Source of the DNA: Mucilaginibacter sp.
GTDB taxonomy: Bacteria; Bacteroidota; Bacteroidia; Sphingobacteriales; Sphingobacteriaceae
DNA: 64,000 nt
Direction of reading: 5' to 3'
Assembly (NCBI GenBank): GCA_031292485.1
Contig: JARLHA010000034.1
Span: 62,001-126,000, forward strand
A program made the position numbers and the translations under genes. The notes beneath the pieces are model-generated. The model had not been told where the DNA came from. It searched no databases and saw only the letters and a list, made by a program, of their open reading frames with translations. Below are positions 8,954 to 16,842 of the stretch, in pieces. Each line of letters begins with the position of its first letter. Positions within the stretch are counted from its first letter, which is position 1.

Positions 8954-11149
8954 TCACTCCACCGTCAACCAGGTATACCCATTAGCCGGCATCGTACAAT
9001 CAAGGTTCACGCTATAATCCCTGTTCAAATGATAAACTTTTGGAGCCTTGCCCTGTTCGCTGATGCGCGCTGTTTGTGTTAAACCTGTATAATAAAGCGG
9101 TAGTTGAATATGCCGGGTAATGGCTTTATCGGTAGGATTATACAGCATCACCAAGCCTTTTATTTTAAGTTGGGGATTGACATGCAGTATCCCGTCCCAA
9201 TCGCGTCCGTCGGCACGGCGCAGGTGGATGATGTCTGAATTTAAGATCTCCCTGTACTTTTTGTACCAGCTGATCACCCCTATTACCGTTTGTTTGGTTT
9301 GTTCTGTATCATAAAGCCTTGGGCCGCGGTAACAGGCCTGCACGCCCGATCCGTAGTATTCCATCATCAGGGCTTTATAATCGTCCAAATGCTCGCTTAA
9401 TGGCTCCAGCACCGCTTCGGGGCCGCCGCCCTGGTAACGGGTAAGCGGCACAAAGCCCCAGCCCATCGATGGTGTTTTTTCCCAGGTGCCATCGTAAATA
9501 TTCTGCCGGTTCAGGATCTTCTGATCCTCGCGCGGCAACGAAAAATTAACTTCCCTGTAGCCTATGGCTATTTTATTGGTGCCATCTAAAAAATACCAGT
9601 CGGGCGCGTTGATGTAGATGCCCCTTGCATTCAGCCAGTGGTAAAGCTCCTTTTGGATCTCCATTTGCTGCCATTGCGAATCATCCAGCCCTTTATGACC
9701 GGGATGGGTCGTCGAGGCGCACAGATCGCCGGGGTAGGGGCCGTCATTCTCCCAAATATCAAAATCAGTTTGGGTAAAAAACGTTTTGATCTTATCCCTG
9801 AAAGCCAGCCCCCATTTGCTGCCAAAGCAGGGCGCATTGCCAAACAGCGCACCGCCGGGTTTACCGGTTTTTGGGTCGATAACATCGTCCGCGTCACTTA
9901 TCCTCCTCGAACTAAACAAATCGTACCCACCTATAAATATGTGCCTGCTATGGGCATAATCAGCCAGTTCCTTCCATCGTTTTAAATTGGCCGCGCTGGT
10001 ATCCTCCATATTTAAATGGCTGCCAAAACTCAATATAACCGCCTCGTAGCCGGTAGCTGCGCATTGGTCAACCGCATGCCGCACATCCTCATCATTTTTG
10101 CTCACCAAATGCATAAAAATGGGGTTGGCTGTTGTCCATGGGGCAATTACCCTATACATTTTACGGACCATAAGCCCGCGCCGTTCCTTATCGTAACTAT
10201 CCATCAGCAATTCATTTGTTCTTACTGAGTTAAATGTCCCACCCGGTTGTAATTCTACGCCCGGACCCTGTTCCGGGTAGATCTCCAGTAAACAAGGCGT
10301 TTGCAGGTCGTAATTTACCTGCGAGGTATAGGCGGTATCCACTTTCCAATGGGTAACCTGGTCGCTAAGTGCATAGCGCATGGCATTGTTAAAGGCATAA
10401 TTGGTTTCGAAGTAAATGCCCTGGTTCTTTTTCATATCCTCGGGCTTGCCCACAACGGCGCTTTCCTCTTCCACCATCCCCAATATTTCGTTTACTACCC
10501 GGTTGATCTTAAAAACCTTACCGCCTTTATTTTCGATGCTCAGCGATTTTTCTATCAGCGGAATACCATCGTACAACTCATAATTCACCTTTACTTCCAT
10601 CCCCGCAAGTTCGGGCGCGTTGGCTTTGTACCTGAACGAGATCATTTTGCCCGATGCTTTGGGCACGACCGGGATCCAGAACCTGGTTTTCCAGTTGAGG
10701 TATGGTTGGATGGAGGTAACAGCATAATCAACAAACTCAAAATCATGGCTACCGTCCGTTAGTTTATCTAATCCCGAAGGCAGGATATAGGCGTTTTCCT
10801 TTTGCCCGTATAGCCCGCCGATGTTGTAATTCTTCCCGTTAATGGTTAAGCGGGCTTCGGCCTTAACCGAGCGCAGCAGTTGACGGCCGTTGCTTAAATT
10901 CTCATAATCAATACAAGCCACATTAGGGCTTATCCTGAAGACCCGTTTCAGCAGGCCGTTGTACAAGATGATCTCCCTGCCATTATTATTGGCAAACACC
11001 TGCGCCTTTACCGCCGGTTTGCTAGTGAGCCAGTCGCCGGTGTTTGTTTTTTGGGTCGAATTGTTCCATACCGGTAAGGGCTGCGCAGTTGCCCACAGGC
11101 AAAAAAAGGCAGTAAACATGCAGATTAAGCCTATCGTCTTTAATTTCAT
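8954..11149 (-). CDS. Large secreted glycoside hydrolase-like protein (clan GH-D-like TIM barrel)
   Basis: 731 residues with a signal peptide (to about residue 22, LWATAQ). The N-terminal third is a beta-sandwich-like region. A barrel-like part begins near TTANPIFMHLVSKNDEDV and includes GYEAVILSFGSH, IFIGGYDLFSSRR, DFDIWENDGPYPGD and APDWYFLDG. The C-terminus looks like a beta domain (GLVMLYNPTDKAI). The layout recalls alpha-galactosidase-type families (GH27/36/97), with an Asp in the WENDG segment as candidate catalytic residue. The exact family is not certain. It is upstream of, and codirectional with, the GH35 gene. Confidence 0.65.
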   Translation of the reverse strand: MKLKTIGLICMFTAFFCLWATAQPLPVWNNSTQKTNTGDWLTSKPAVKAQVFANNNGREIILYNGLLKRVFRISPNVACIDYENLSNGRQLLRSVKAEARLTINGKNYNIGGLYGQKENAYILPSGLDKLTDGSHDFEFVDYAVTSIQPYLNWKTRFWIPVVPKASGKMISFRYKANAPELAGMEVKVNYELYDGIPLIEKSLSIENKGGKVFKINRVVNEILGMVEEESAVVGKPEDMKKNQGIYFETNYAFNNAMRYALSDQVTHWKVDTAYTSQVNYDLQTPCLLEIYPEQGPGVELQPGGTFNSVRTNELLMDSYDKERRGLMVRKMYRVIAPWTTANPIFMHLVSKNDEDVRHAVDQCAATGYEAVILSFGSHLNMEDTSAANLKRWKELADYAHSRHIFIGGYDLFSSRRISDADDVIDPKTGKPGGALFGNAPCFGSKWGLAFRDKIKTFFTQTDFDIWENDGPYPGDLCASTTHPGHKGLDDSQWQQMEIQKELYHWLNARGIYINAPDWYFLDGTNKIAIGYREVNFSLPREDQKILNRQNIYDGTWEKTPSMGWGFVPLTRYQGGGPEAVLEPLSEHLDDYKALMMEYYGSGVQACYRGPRLYDTEQTKQTVIGVISWYKKYREILNSDIIHLRRADGRDWDGILHVNPQLKIKGLVMLYNPTDKAITRHIQLPLYYTGLTQTARISEQGKAPKVYHLNRDYSVNLDCTMPANGYTWLTVE

Positions 11150-11224
11150 GCTATATTTTTTTTAGGATATGCAAGGCAAATTAGCGGTTTTCTGTTAAAA
11201 TTTATGCTTCAGGTCAACTGCCTG

Positions 11225-12232
11225 TTACGGGATCAAAACAGCAGCACCGTTAATATCGCCTTTTCGCAGCTTGTTAAGGGCCTGGTTGGCATCTTCAAGT
11301 TTAAAAAATTCTGTTTCGGTTTTTACATTAATGTTCTTCAACAGTTCAAAAAATTCGTGCCCGTCGTTCCTGGTCAGGTTGGCAACCGAGCGGATGATCC
11401 GTTCGCCCCATAACAGGTCGTACGAAAAAGAAGGGATGTCGCTCATGTGGATGCCGCCGCATATAATGGACGCCCCTTTATCCGACACCTGTAATGCTTT
11501 CGGCACCAAGTCTCCGGCCGGGGCAAACAGGATGGCCGCATCCAGTTTTTCGGGTGGCGTTTGGCTGGTATCCCCTGCCCAAAACGCGCCAAGGCTGCGC
11601 GCAAACTGCTGCGAAACAGTATCGCCGGGCCTTGTAAATGCAAATACTTTTTTACCATGCTGATTGGCTACCTGGATAAGGATATGGGCCGCCGCCCCAA
11701 ATCCATACATCCCTATATTAACGGCGGAAGGGTCGGCCATCCGGTACGACCGGTACCCGATGAGCCCGGCGCAAAGTAAGGGTGCCGCGTCCGCGCCTGA
11801 GTGCGCTACCGGGAGATGAAAACAATACCGGTAATCAGCAACCGTGTATTCCGCATAGCCACCGTTTATGGTATAGCCTGTAAATTCACCATTTTCGCAT
11901 AAATTCTCTTTCCCGGCTTTGCAGTATTTACAATGCCCGCAGGTATAGCCCACCCAGGGTATGCCCACTAAATCACCGGCCTTTATCCCCGAAACTTTGT
12001 CGCCGGTCTGGATTACCGAACCAACAATTTCGTGCCCGGGTATTAGCGGCAGTTTGGGTTTATTCAGCTCCCCATCCAAAATGTGCAGGTCGGTACGGCA
12101 AACGCCGCAGGCAATTACCTTAACCAATACCTGGTTTTGGGCTGGCTTTGGTACAGGTACGTCTTTAAGCTGCAGCGGTTCGCCATGTTTTTCTAATACC
12201 ATTGCCCGCATTTTTTCCGGTAATTTTTTCAT
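11225..12232 (-). CDS. Zinc-dependent alcohol dehydrogenase family protein
   Basis: 335 residues from the ATG at 12232 (MKKLPEKMRAM); an upstream in-frame ATG at 12298 would add 22 unlikely residues. Catalytic zinc ligands are in ACGVCRTDLH and GHEIVG. The structural zinc cluster is complete: CGHCKYCKAGKENLC. A Rossmann region shows GMYGFGAAAH instead of the usual GxGGxG. It oxidises or reduces an alcohol/aldehyde pair with NAD(P). Substrate unknown. Confidence 0.9.
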   Translation of the reverse strand: MKKLPEKMRAMVLEKHGEPLQLKDVPVPKPAQNQVLVKVIACGVCRTDLHILDGELNKPKLPLIPGHEIVGSVIQTGDKVSGIKAGDLVGIPWVGYTCGHCKYCKAGKENLCENGEFTGYTINGGYAEYTVADYRYCFHLPVAHSGADAAPLLCAGLIGYRSYRMADPSAVNIGMYGFGAAAHILIQVANQHGKKVFAFTRPGDTVSQQFARSLGAFWAGDTSQTPPEKLDAAILFAPAGDLVPKALQVSDKGASIICGGIHMSDIPSFSYDLLWGERIIRSVANLTRNDGHEFFELLKNINVKTETEFFKLEDANQALNKLRKGDINGAAVLIP

Positions 12233-12411
12233 TGGTTTTTTATAGTTAGAAGACCATAAAAATACTAAAATATCGAGCGACCTGTCCTTTTTGCACATCG
12301 GGAAATCAAACCAATTAATCTATAACATGGCTAATGCCGCTGGTGTCGTATCAACCGTAAATTGACTAAACATCAATCTGCAAGTTGATTGAACCCCAAA
12401 AGCACAAAAAG

Positions 12412-12505
12412 GGTTTACAAAAGGTTTACACATTTAAGGGTTTACATTCTATAAATTATTGATAATAAGTTACTTATATACTTTTCCATTAAAATAGGGT
12501 TTACA
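12412..12505. promoter_or_regulatory. Cluster of four GGTTTACA direct repeats
   Basis: GGTTTACA occurs at 12412-12419, 12423-12430, 12439-12446 and 12498-12505 inside an AT-rich spacer of 351 bp (12233-12583) that has no gene. The cluster lies 180-275 bp upstream of the alcohol dehydrogenase start and just past the DUF2784 stop. It could be a binding-site array, but no regulator is recognised nearby. Confidence 0.35.
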
Positions 12506-12583
12506 CTATTTTACATAACCTCCTCCCGGTATTTTTAAGCTGTTCTGATAAAGCCTGAACCCCAACTAATTAATGACATACCG

Positions 12584-12955
12584 CTAGGTTGTTAATTTCT
12601 TTTTGATAAAATTCACATAAACCGAGATAGCCGCCGCAACAAAAAAAGATGCCGCGGTAATATTACTGATCAGCGTTTCATCAATTTGCCTGCCGCTGAT
12701 CTTATCAGCATAATAGGTAATAAATGAAGCCGGCAAATTATGTTCGCCCAGTTGCTCTTTAATGTGCCATTGCCAGTCGGTAACGGGGCAATAGCCTATG
12801 CCATACCAAATACCAAGGATAAACCAGCAGGCAGCCGTAATGCCGATGCAAATAAGGTGTGCCCTGCGCAACGGTTTCCACACCCAGCCAAACAGGTTAA
12901 ACCCGATGATGAGGCAATGCACAATGGTTAAAAGCACATCAAGTAAGCGATCCAT
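12584..12955 (-). CDS. DUF2784 family membrane protein
   Basis: 123 residues with four hydrophobic segments. The conserved feature of DUF2784 is visible: a first helix with VHCLIIGFNLFGW, then CWFILGIWYGIGYCPVTDWQWHIKEQLG. The function of the family is not known. The gene is followed, in its own direction, by the GGTTTACA array. Its upstream region is the octamer repeat tract at 12993. Confidence 0.85.
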   Translation of the reverse strand: MDRLLDVLLTIVHCLIIGFNLFGWVWKPLRRAHLICIGITAACWFILGIWYGIGYCPVTDWQWHIKEQLGEHNLPASFITYYADKISGRQIDETLISNITAASFFVAAAISVYVNFIKKKLTT

Positions 12956-12992
12956 AGTTTATTTTTGGCGTGACAAATTAGGGAATTATTGT

Positions 12993-13096
12993 TATTGTTG
13001 GATTGCTGAATTGTTTTATTGTTGTGTGGGTGTATTGTTGGATGGTTGTATTGTTGGATTGCTGTATTGTTGTATTGCTGTATTGTTATATGGTTA
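12993..13096. repeat. Octamer tandem repeat tract (family F, tattgttg)
   Basis: Thirteen consecutive 8-bp units with consensus TATTGTTG / GATTGCTG run without a phase break. The same family appears in inverted orientation at 16682-16742, so the two tracts flank the intron/Fic patch. It lies upstream of DUF2784 and creates spurious Cys/Leu/Val-rich reading frames. Confidence 0.8.
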
Positions 13097-13125
13097 TATT
13101 TCGTCGCCGCGGGGTCTCTCGCAGA

Positions 13126-13165
13126 GGACCCTGCGTTGCTCTTACGATCTCCATGCGCAGGGTCC
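13126..13165. repeat. Hairpin of a palindromic element, 3' side of the intron insertion
   Basis: GGACCCTGCG (13126-13135) and CGCAGGGTCC (13156-13165) form a perfect 10-bp stem with a 20-nt loop. A third arm, CGCAGGG, sits at 15052-15046 directly before the intron 5' end. Removing the intron restores CGCAGGGTC opposite GACCCTGCG, so the intron lies inside a REP-like palindrome. Confidence 0.65.
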
Positions 13166-13212
13166 CTTTCAGGAGAGTCGAGTAGGCAAGGACATCAGCC
13201 CAAGCCTCTCAC

Positions 13213-13247
13213 AGAACCGTACGTGAAACTCTCGCTTCATACGGCTC
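13213..13247 (-). ncRNA. Group II intron domain V
   Basis: On the minus strand GAGCCGTAT at the start pairs with ACGTACGGTTCT at the end around a GAGA-type internal region, the shape of the catalytic domain V. It starts 12 bp after the reverse transcriptase stop codon, the usual position. Confidence 0.8.
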
Positions 13248-13258
13248 TTGTTATCCAA

Positions 13259-14437
13259 TCAATGCATTATCCCCAATCGCCAATGATAGAACATGTTTGC
13301 ATGTTGAACCTGTATTCCCTTATATTTGACATGAACCGATTTCATCGTTCGTAGCTTGTATTTGTTCTTGAGCCACTTTCGTATCAGTCTATTCAGGTAT
13401 TGGAATACTTCTAAGGCTTCATGTTTATTGAACCTGGTGTAGTAATTAACCCATCCTCTTATTTGGGGATTTAAGTCTGCCGCAAACGATTCTAATACTC
13501 GTTCACTCCATCTTGGCTTGAATATGCTTCTGATCCCCTCCCTGATGCTTGTTTTAGCCGTCTGACTGATAGCGCATCCGAATACCTGAAATACGCCCTT
13601 CCTGCCAAACTTGTCCTGCATTGCTCGTGGTTGAAAGCTGTATCCCAAGAATGTGAAGCTTTCGTGTTCGTGTCCGCCTTTTCGTTGGTAATTTTTGCAG
13701 TATACTATTTTTGTCTTTTCCGGGTGCAGCGTTAATTCTGCAGTCCTCATCCTTTCCTTCAGCCGCTCGAGTAACCGCTCTGCTTCCTCCTTACTGCTGC
13801 AATGTATTACAATGTCATCGGCATATCGCTCGAATGGATTGTTCGGATTTTCTTTATCCATCCACTTGTCGAACGCATGGTGCAGGTACAGATTAGCCAG
13901 TAACGGACTAATTACGCCCCCTTGCGGGGTACCTTTAGTTCTTGCTACTATGCTTCCATCTTCCTGCTCAACCCCTGCCTTTAACCATCTTTCTGCATAC
14001 AATAATACAAACTTTTCCTTTGTGTGATGCCCCAATAACTGCATCAGCATGTCATGGTTAATGTTATCAAAGAACCCTTTTATGTCTACATCAACCACCC
14101 ATCCATATTTAATACAGTTTTCATGGCATTGGGTTAACGCATCATGCGCGCTTTTGCCTGGCCTGTATCCAAATGAGCTGGGATGGAAGATATTTTCCAT
14201 CATGGGTTCCAGATAGTCTTTTACTACTCCTTGCGCAATACGGTCGCTCACCGTTGGAATACCCAATGGTCTTAAACCGCCTTGTTTCTTGGGAATAAAT
14301 ACGGTTCGTACAGGTGGCGGAAAATAGCTGCCCGAGGTCATGCGATTCCAGATTTTGTACAGATTACTATTCCGCTTTGCATTGAACATTTCTATGCTTT
14401 CACGGTCAATACCTGCCCCACCTTGTTTCGCAATCAC
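13259..14437 (-). CDS. ltrA: Group II intron reverse transcriptase/maturase (N-terminus interrupted by UGA)
   Basis: 392 residues if started at GTG 14437. Reverse transcriptase blocks are intact: GGLRPLGIPTVSDRIAQG, FGYRPGKSAHDAL, DIKGFFDNI, GTPQGGVISPLLANLYL and the catalytic FERYADDIVIH. The C-terminal maturase region contains GWVNYYTRFNKHEAL and ends without an HNH endonuclease. The natural frame begins at ATG 14491 (MAKSLPVSKRMV) and meets TGA at 14455-14453, where relatives have Trp (VWESY). Only 18 residues precede the GTG, so a shortened protein could be made. Activity is uncertain. Confidence 0.88.
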   Translation of the reverse strand: MIAKQGGAGIDRESIEMFNAKRNSNLYKIWNRMTSGSYFPPPVRTVFIPKKQGGLRPLGIPTVSDRIAQGVVKDYLEPMMENIFHPSSFGYRPGKSAHDALTQCHENCIKYGWVVDVDIKGFFDNINHDMLMQLLGHHTKEKFVLLYAERWLKAGVEQEDGSIVARTKGTPQGGVISPLLANLYLHHAFDKWMDKENPNNPFERYADDIVIHCSSKEEAERLLERLKERMRTAELTLHPEKTKIVYCKNYQRKGGHEHESFTFLGYSFQPRAMQDKFGRKGVFQVFGCAISQTAKTSIREGIRSIFKPRWSERVLESFAADLNPQIRGWVNYYTRFNKHEALEVFQYLNRLIRKWLKNKYKLRTMKSVHVKYKGIQVQHANMFYHWRLGIMH

Positions 14438-15139
14438 TTTCTGATAACTTTCTCAGACCATCCGTTTGCTTACCGGTAATGATTTTGCCATTTTCTTTCT
14501 TAATCATCCCCCACTTATCACGGGGTTGTTACTAAATACTTTGACTGGATAACCTGAACTCTTCGCTCCTTTCCGCTTTCACGGTCTATCATCACTACTA
14601 CAGTCCAGTCCGCCACTCCGTCGTGCTTCGGCTCCCTTCGGGTTACCTTCGTTGCTCTTATTCTGCAACCTATCACAACGGCAGCTTCTCACGTTCCATA
14701 TAAAAGCCTGTGTAAAGCTCCTGCCGCCTTAATGCCGGTTGACCCGTAACCAGTTTGCCAGTTATTCCGTTACGGTCTGTCCTATCAGTGCAGGGAGTCC
14801 AATAGTTTCGTCAACAAGTTGTCCTTTCGACATGTCATCAACGGTTCACTTGCGTTCAGCTTCTTTACACTTACCTGATATCGTCTTTACGATACCTTTT
14901 CTCTAAACGTTAAGCACCATACCTTTTCAATACAGCACCTTTAGATGGTTTACACACTCCAACTGGGTGGCGTACGTCAAGGGCCTACCTTCATCTCTTA
15001 TACAACATTGAAAAGAATTATCCTTTCTTTTCATTCGTGACACACCCCTGCGGAGACAGAAAACATCAGGCCCTCATCCTTCGGCACCCTTTTTAACCGT
15101 TGGATTTAGCTGCAAGCCAAATTCTTAAATCTTATTTAA

Positions 15140-16477
15140 TTACGCTTTTTTTAATGCTGATTCTAACCTCTTATCAAAATTATCAGCCTTGAAGAATATT
15201 AATTTATTACCAAATTTTTTCTCTTCTACATATCCTAAATCCTGCAATCCCATTAAGTCGGTTCTTGCTGTTTGATATGCAATCCCAAATTTAATTTGTA
15301 CCTCTTTTATTGTATAGCCTTTTTTGTTATCAATTATCAATCCGCGAAGCAATTCAGCTTGACGCTCATTTACATTTTCATTTTTTATCAGATAAAAAAG
15401 GTTCTGCTTCTCCATAACTTTTCGCTGGATATAGCTTTGTAAATTTGCAAGTGCAAAATCCATGCACTTCAAATTATAATCAATGAAATACGTTAAGTCA
15501 TTTTCATCATATTCACAGTGCAAATAAGACTTTGCATATTGAGCTGGTGCTTTTATAATTATTTTAGATATTGACATGTATTCGACAAGCCAATATCCCT
15601 TAGCCATTAAATACCAATAAAAAATAGCGCGTGCTGTTCTGCCGTTACCGTCGACAAACGGGTGGATATAACCGATTAAAAAATGCAGAATTATGCCTTT
15701 TATAATCGGATGAATAAAGTCTATTTCACTATGATTTGCAAATGCACATAAGTTATTCATTAAACCTTCTATATTCTCGAAATCGGGGGGGGTATAGAAT
15801 ACTTCACCTGTTATGTCATCAACAACATTAACATTGTTGTTGATTCTGAATTTGCCTTCGTTTTGTGGGTTTTTTAATGTATCTTTTGAAATGATAGAAT
15901 GTATTTCTAATATTAATTCTTTTGAAAATGGCTGATCTTTAATTTCTAATACTTTTTTTATTGTCAGATAATTGTTTACAATCATTTTTTCATCTAACGT
16001 ATTAGGTTTTCTATTAGTTCGAAGCATCTGTTTCGCTATTTCTCTTGTAGTTGCCGCGCCCTCTAATTGACTGGATGCTATGGCCTCTTCCATAATAGAA
16101 CTAATTAAATACCTATTCCTCTCATCCGGGGGAATAATTGCTCTTCCCTCTAATACTCCCCCAAGATGCATATCAAATTTGTGTAATAGTTTAAGAATGT
16201 TATTTGTGGTGTTGTATTTAAATTCAAACCCTGGCAACTCGCAAATCTTTATTTTAGAAATAGATCTATCCCGCAATAGTTTATTATAAGACCACAATAT
16301 TTCGGGCTTATAATTAAACTGTTTTATTTTTTGCTTAAACCTGTCCCAATACGGATATCCATTATTAATTTCCTGCAATCTCTTATTCAAATCTTCATCC
16401 TGAATAAAAGTCATAACGTTTTCAGTGTCTACTTTAAACATTAACATCTTATCTGGCGGCAATTCCGGGTGTTTCAT
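15140..16477 (-). CDS. Fic family protein (AMPylase-type) with N-terminal inhibitory motif and C-terminal winged helix
   Basis: 445 residues. The Fic catalytic motif HPFVDGNGR is complete (272-280, His272). An N-terminal inhibitory motif of the S/TxxxEG type is present at 135-140 (SSQLEG, Glu139), so it should be an autoinhibited class II Fic protein. An N-terminal DUF4172-like region precedes it. The C-terminal 80 residues look like a winged helix (TIKEVQIKFGIAYQTARTDLMGL split at 390-412). Such proteins transfer AMP to target hydroxyls. A strong palindrome lies 43 bp upstream. Confidence 0.92.
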   Translation of the reverse strand: MKHPELPPDKMLMFKVDTENVMTFIQDEDLNKRLQEINNGYPYWDRFKQKIKQFNYKPEILWSYNKLLRDRSISKIKICELPGFEFKYNTTNNILKLLHKFDMHLGGVLEGRAIIPPDERNRYLISSIMEEAIASSQLEGAATTREIAKQMLRTNRKPNTLDEKMIVNNYLTIKKVLEIKDQPFSKELILEIHSIISKDTLKNPQNEGKFRINNNVNVVDDITGEVFYTPPDFENIEGLMNNLCAFANHSEIDFIHPIIKGIILHFLIGYIHPFVDGNGRTARAIFYWYLMAKGYWLVEYMSISKIIIKAPAQYAKSYLHCEYDENDLTYFIDYNLKCMDFALANLQSYIQRKVMEKQNLFYLIKNENVNERQAELLRGLIIDNKKGYTIKEVQIKFGIAYQTARTDLMGLQDLGYVEEKKFGNKLIFFKADNFDKRLESALKKA

Positions 16478-16519
16478 TATTTACTAAATTATACTAATTT
16501 ATTCAAAAATAGTAATAAT

Positions 16520-16544
16520 CTACTAATTTTACTAAAATTAGTAG
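16520..16544. promoter_or_regulatory. Operator-like palindrome upstream of fic
   Basis: CTACTAATTTT and AAAATTAGTAG are perfect 11-bp arms around ACT, 43 bp upstream of the fic ATG. Further ACTAATTT / ACTAAATT motifs follow between 16483 and 16500. The site is well placed for repression, possibly by the winged helix of the Fic protein itself (inference). Confidence 0.6.
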
Positions 16545-16681
16545 AAATTAGCAGGAAGTATTTTTGTTTCTTCAAAACTGTTAACCAAAAGCGTACAAGT
16601 CATAAGTAAACCTATTTAAGAATAAGAAATGGTGGATAATTGAGAGTGTTTTATTTGTATCGCCCTGTATCGCCGTTTCAC

Positions 16682-16742
16682 ACCATAGAACAATACAGCA
16701 ATACAACAATCCCACATCCAACAATAAAACAATTCACCCACC
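16682..16742. repeat. Inverted octamer tract (family F)
   Basis: Reading the minus strand gives aattgttt, tattgttg, then after a slip tattgctg and tattgttc, the same units as at 12993-13096 but in opposite orientation. It lies between the divergent fic and ClC genes (16478-16842). Confidence 0.65.
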
Positions 16743-16812
16743 CAATATTGCTGCTGATTTTATTATTTTGCAGGTGAAAAATTAAATCGTACAAAATCAT
16801 TCAAAATACGTT

Positions 16813-16829
16813 AGCCGGGTACCCCGGCT
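16813..16829 (+). promoter_or_regulatory. GC-rich hairpin in the ClC leader
   Basis: AGCCGGG and CCCGGCT form a 7-bp stem around TAC, 13 bp before the ClC ATG, in an otherwise AT-rich leader. It could affect translation initiation; no known riboregulator is recognised. Confidence 0.35.
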
Positions 16830-16842
16830 TTCTGCATCAAAC

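Larger units (their letters stand above)
13177..15045 (-). mobile_element. Group II intron (1869 bp) with intron-encoded reverse transcriptase
   Basis: The 5' end on the minus strand is GTGTG (15045-15041), matching the GUGYG consensus. The 3' end is CCTACTCGAC, ending at 13177 with the AY rule satisfied. Domain V (13247-13213) and domain VI (13212-13177) follow the reverse transcriptase. In domain VI, GAGAGGC pairs with GCCTACTC leaving a bulged A at 13183, seven nt from the end, which is the expected branch point. The 5' structural domains fill 14492-15045, which has no other gene. The ends are inferred from consensus, not experimentally known. Confidence 0.85.

Noticed and set aside
8954..12232. 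Polysaccharide utilisation locus with GH35, the GH-D-like gene and the dehydrogenase
   Set aside because: No SusC/SusD pair or sensor regulator lies with them; the window-start receptor is separate, so a PUL cannot be claimed.
12993..13096. Possible CRISPR array
   Set aside because: Units are 8 bp, contiguous and without spacers; no cas genes are in the window.
12798..13354. Overlapping plus-strand ORFs rich in Cys, Leu and Val
   Set aside because: They are translations of the 8-bp tandem repeat and of the antisense of DUF2784 and the intron; composition follows the repeat.
16801..16842. Fluoride riboswitch before the ClC gene
   Set aside because: The 7-bp hairpin alone does not show the conserved crcB-motif elements.
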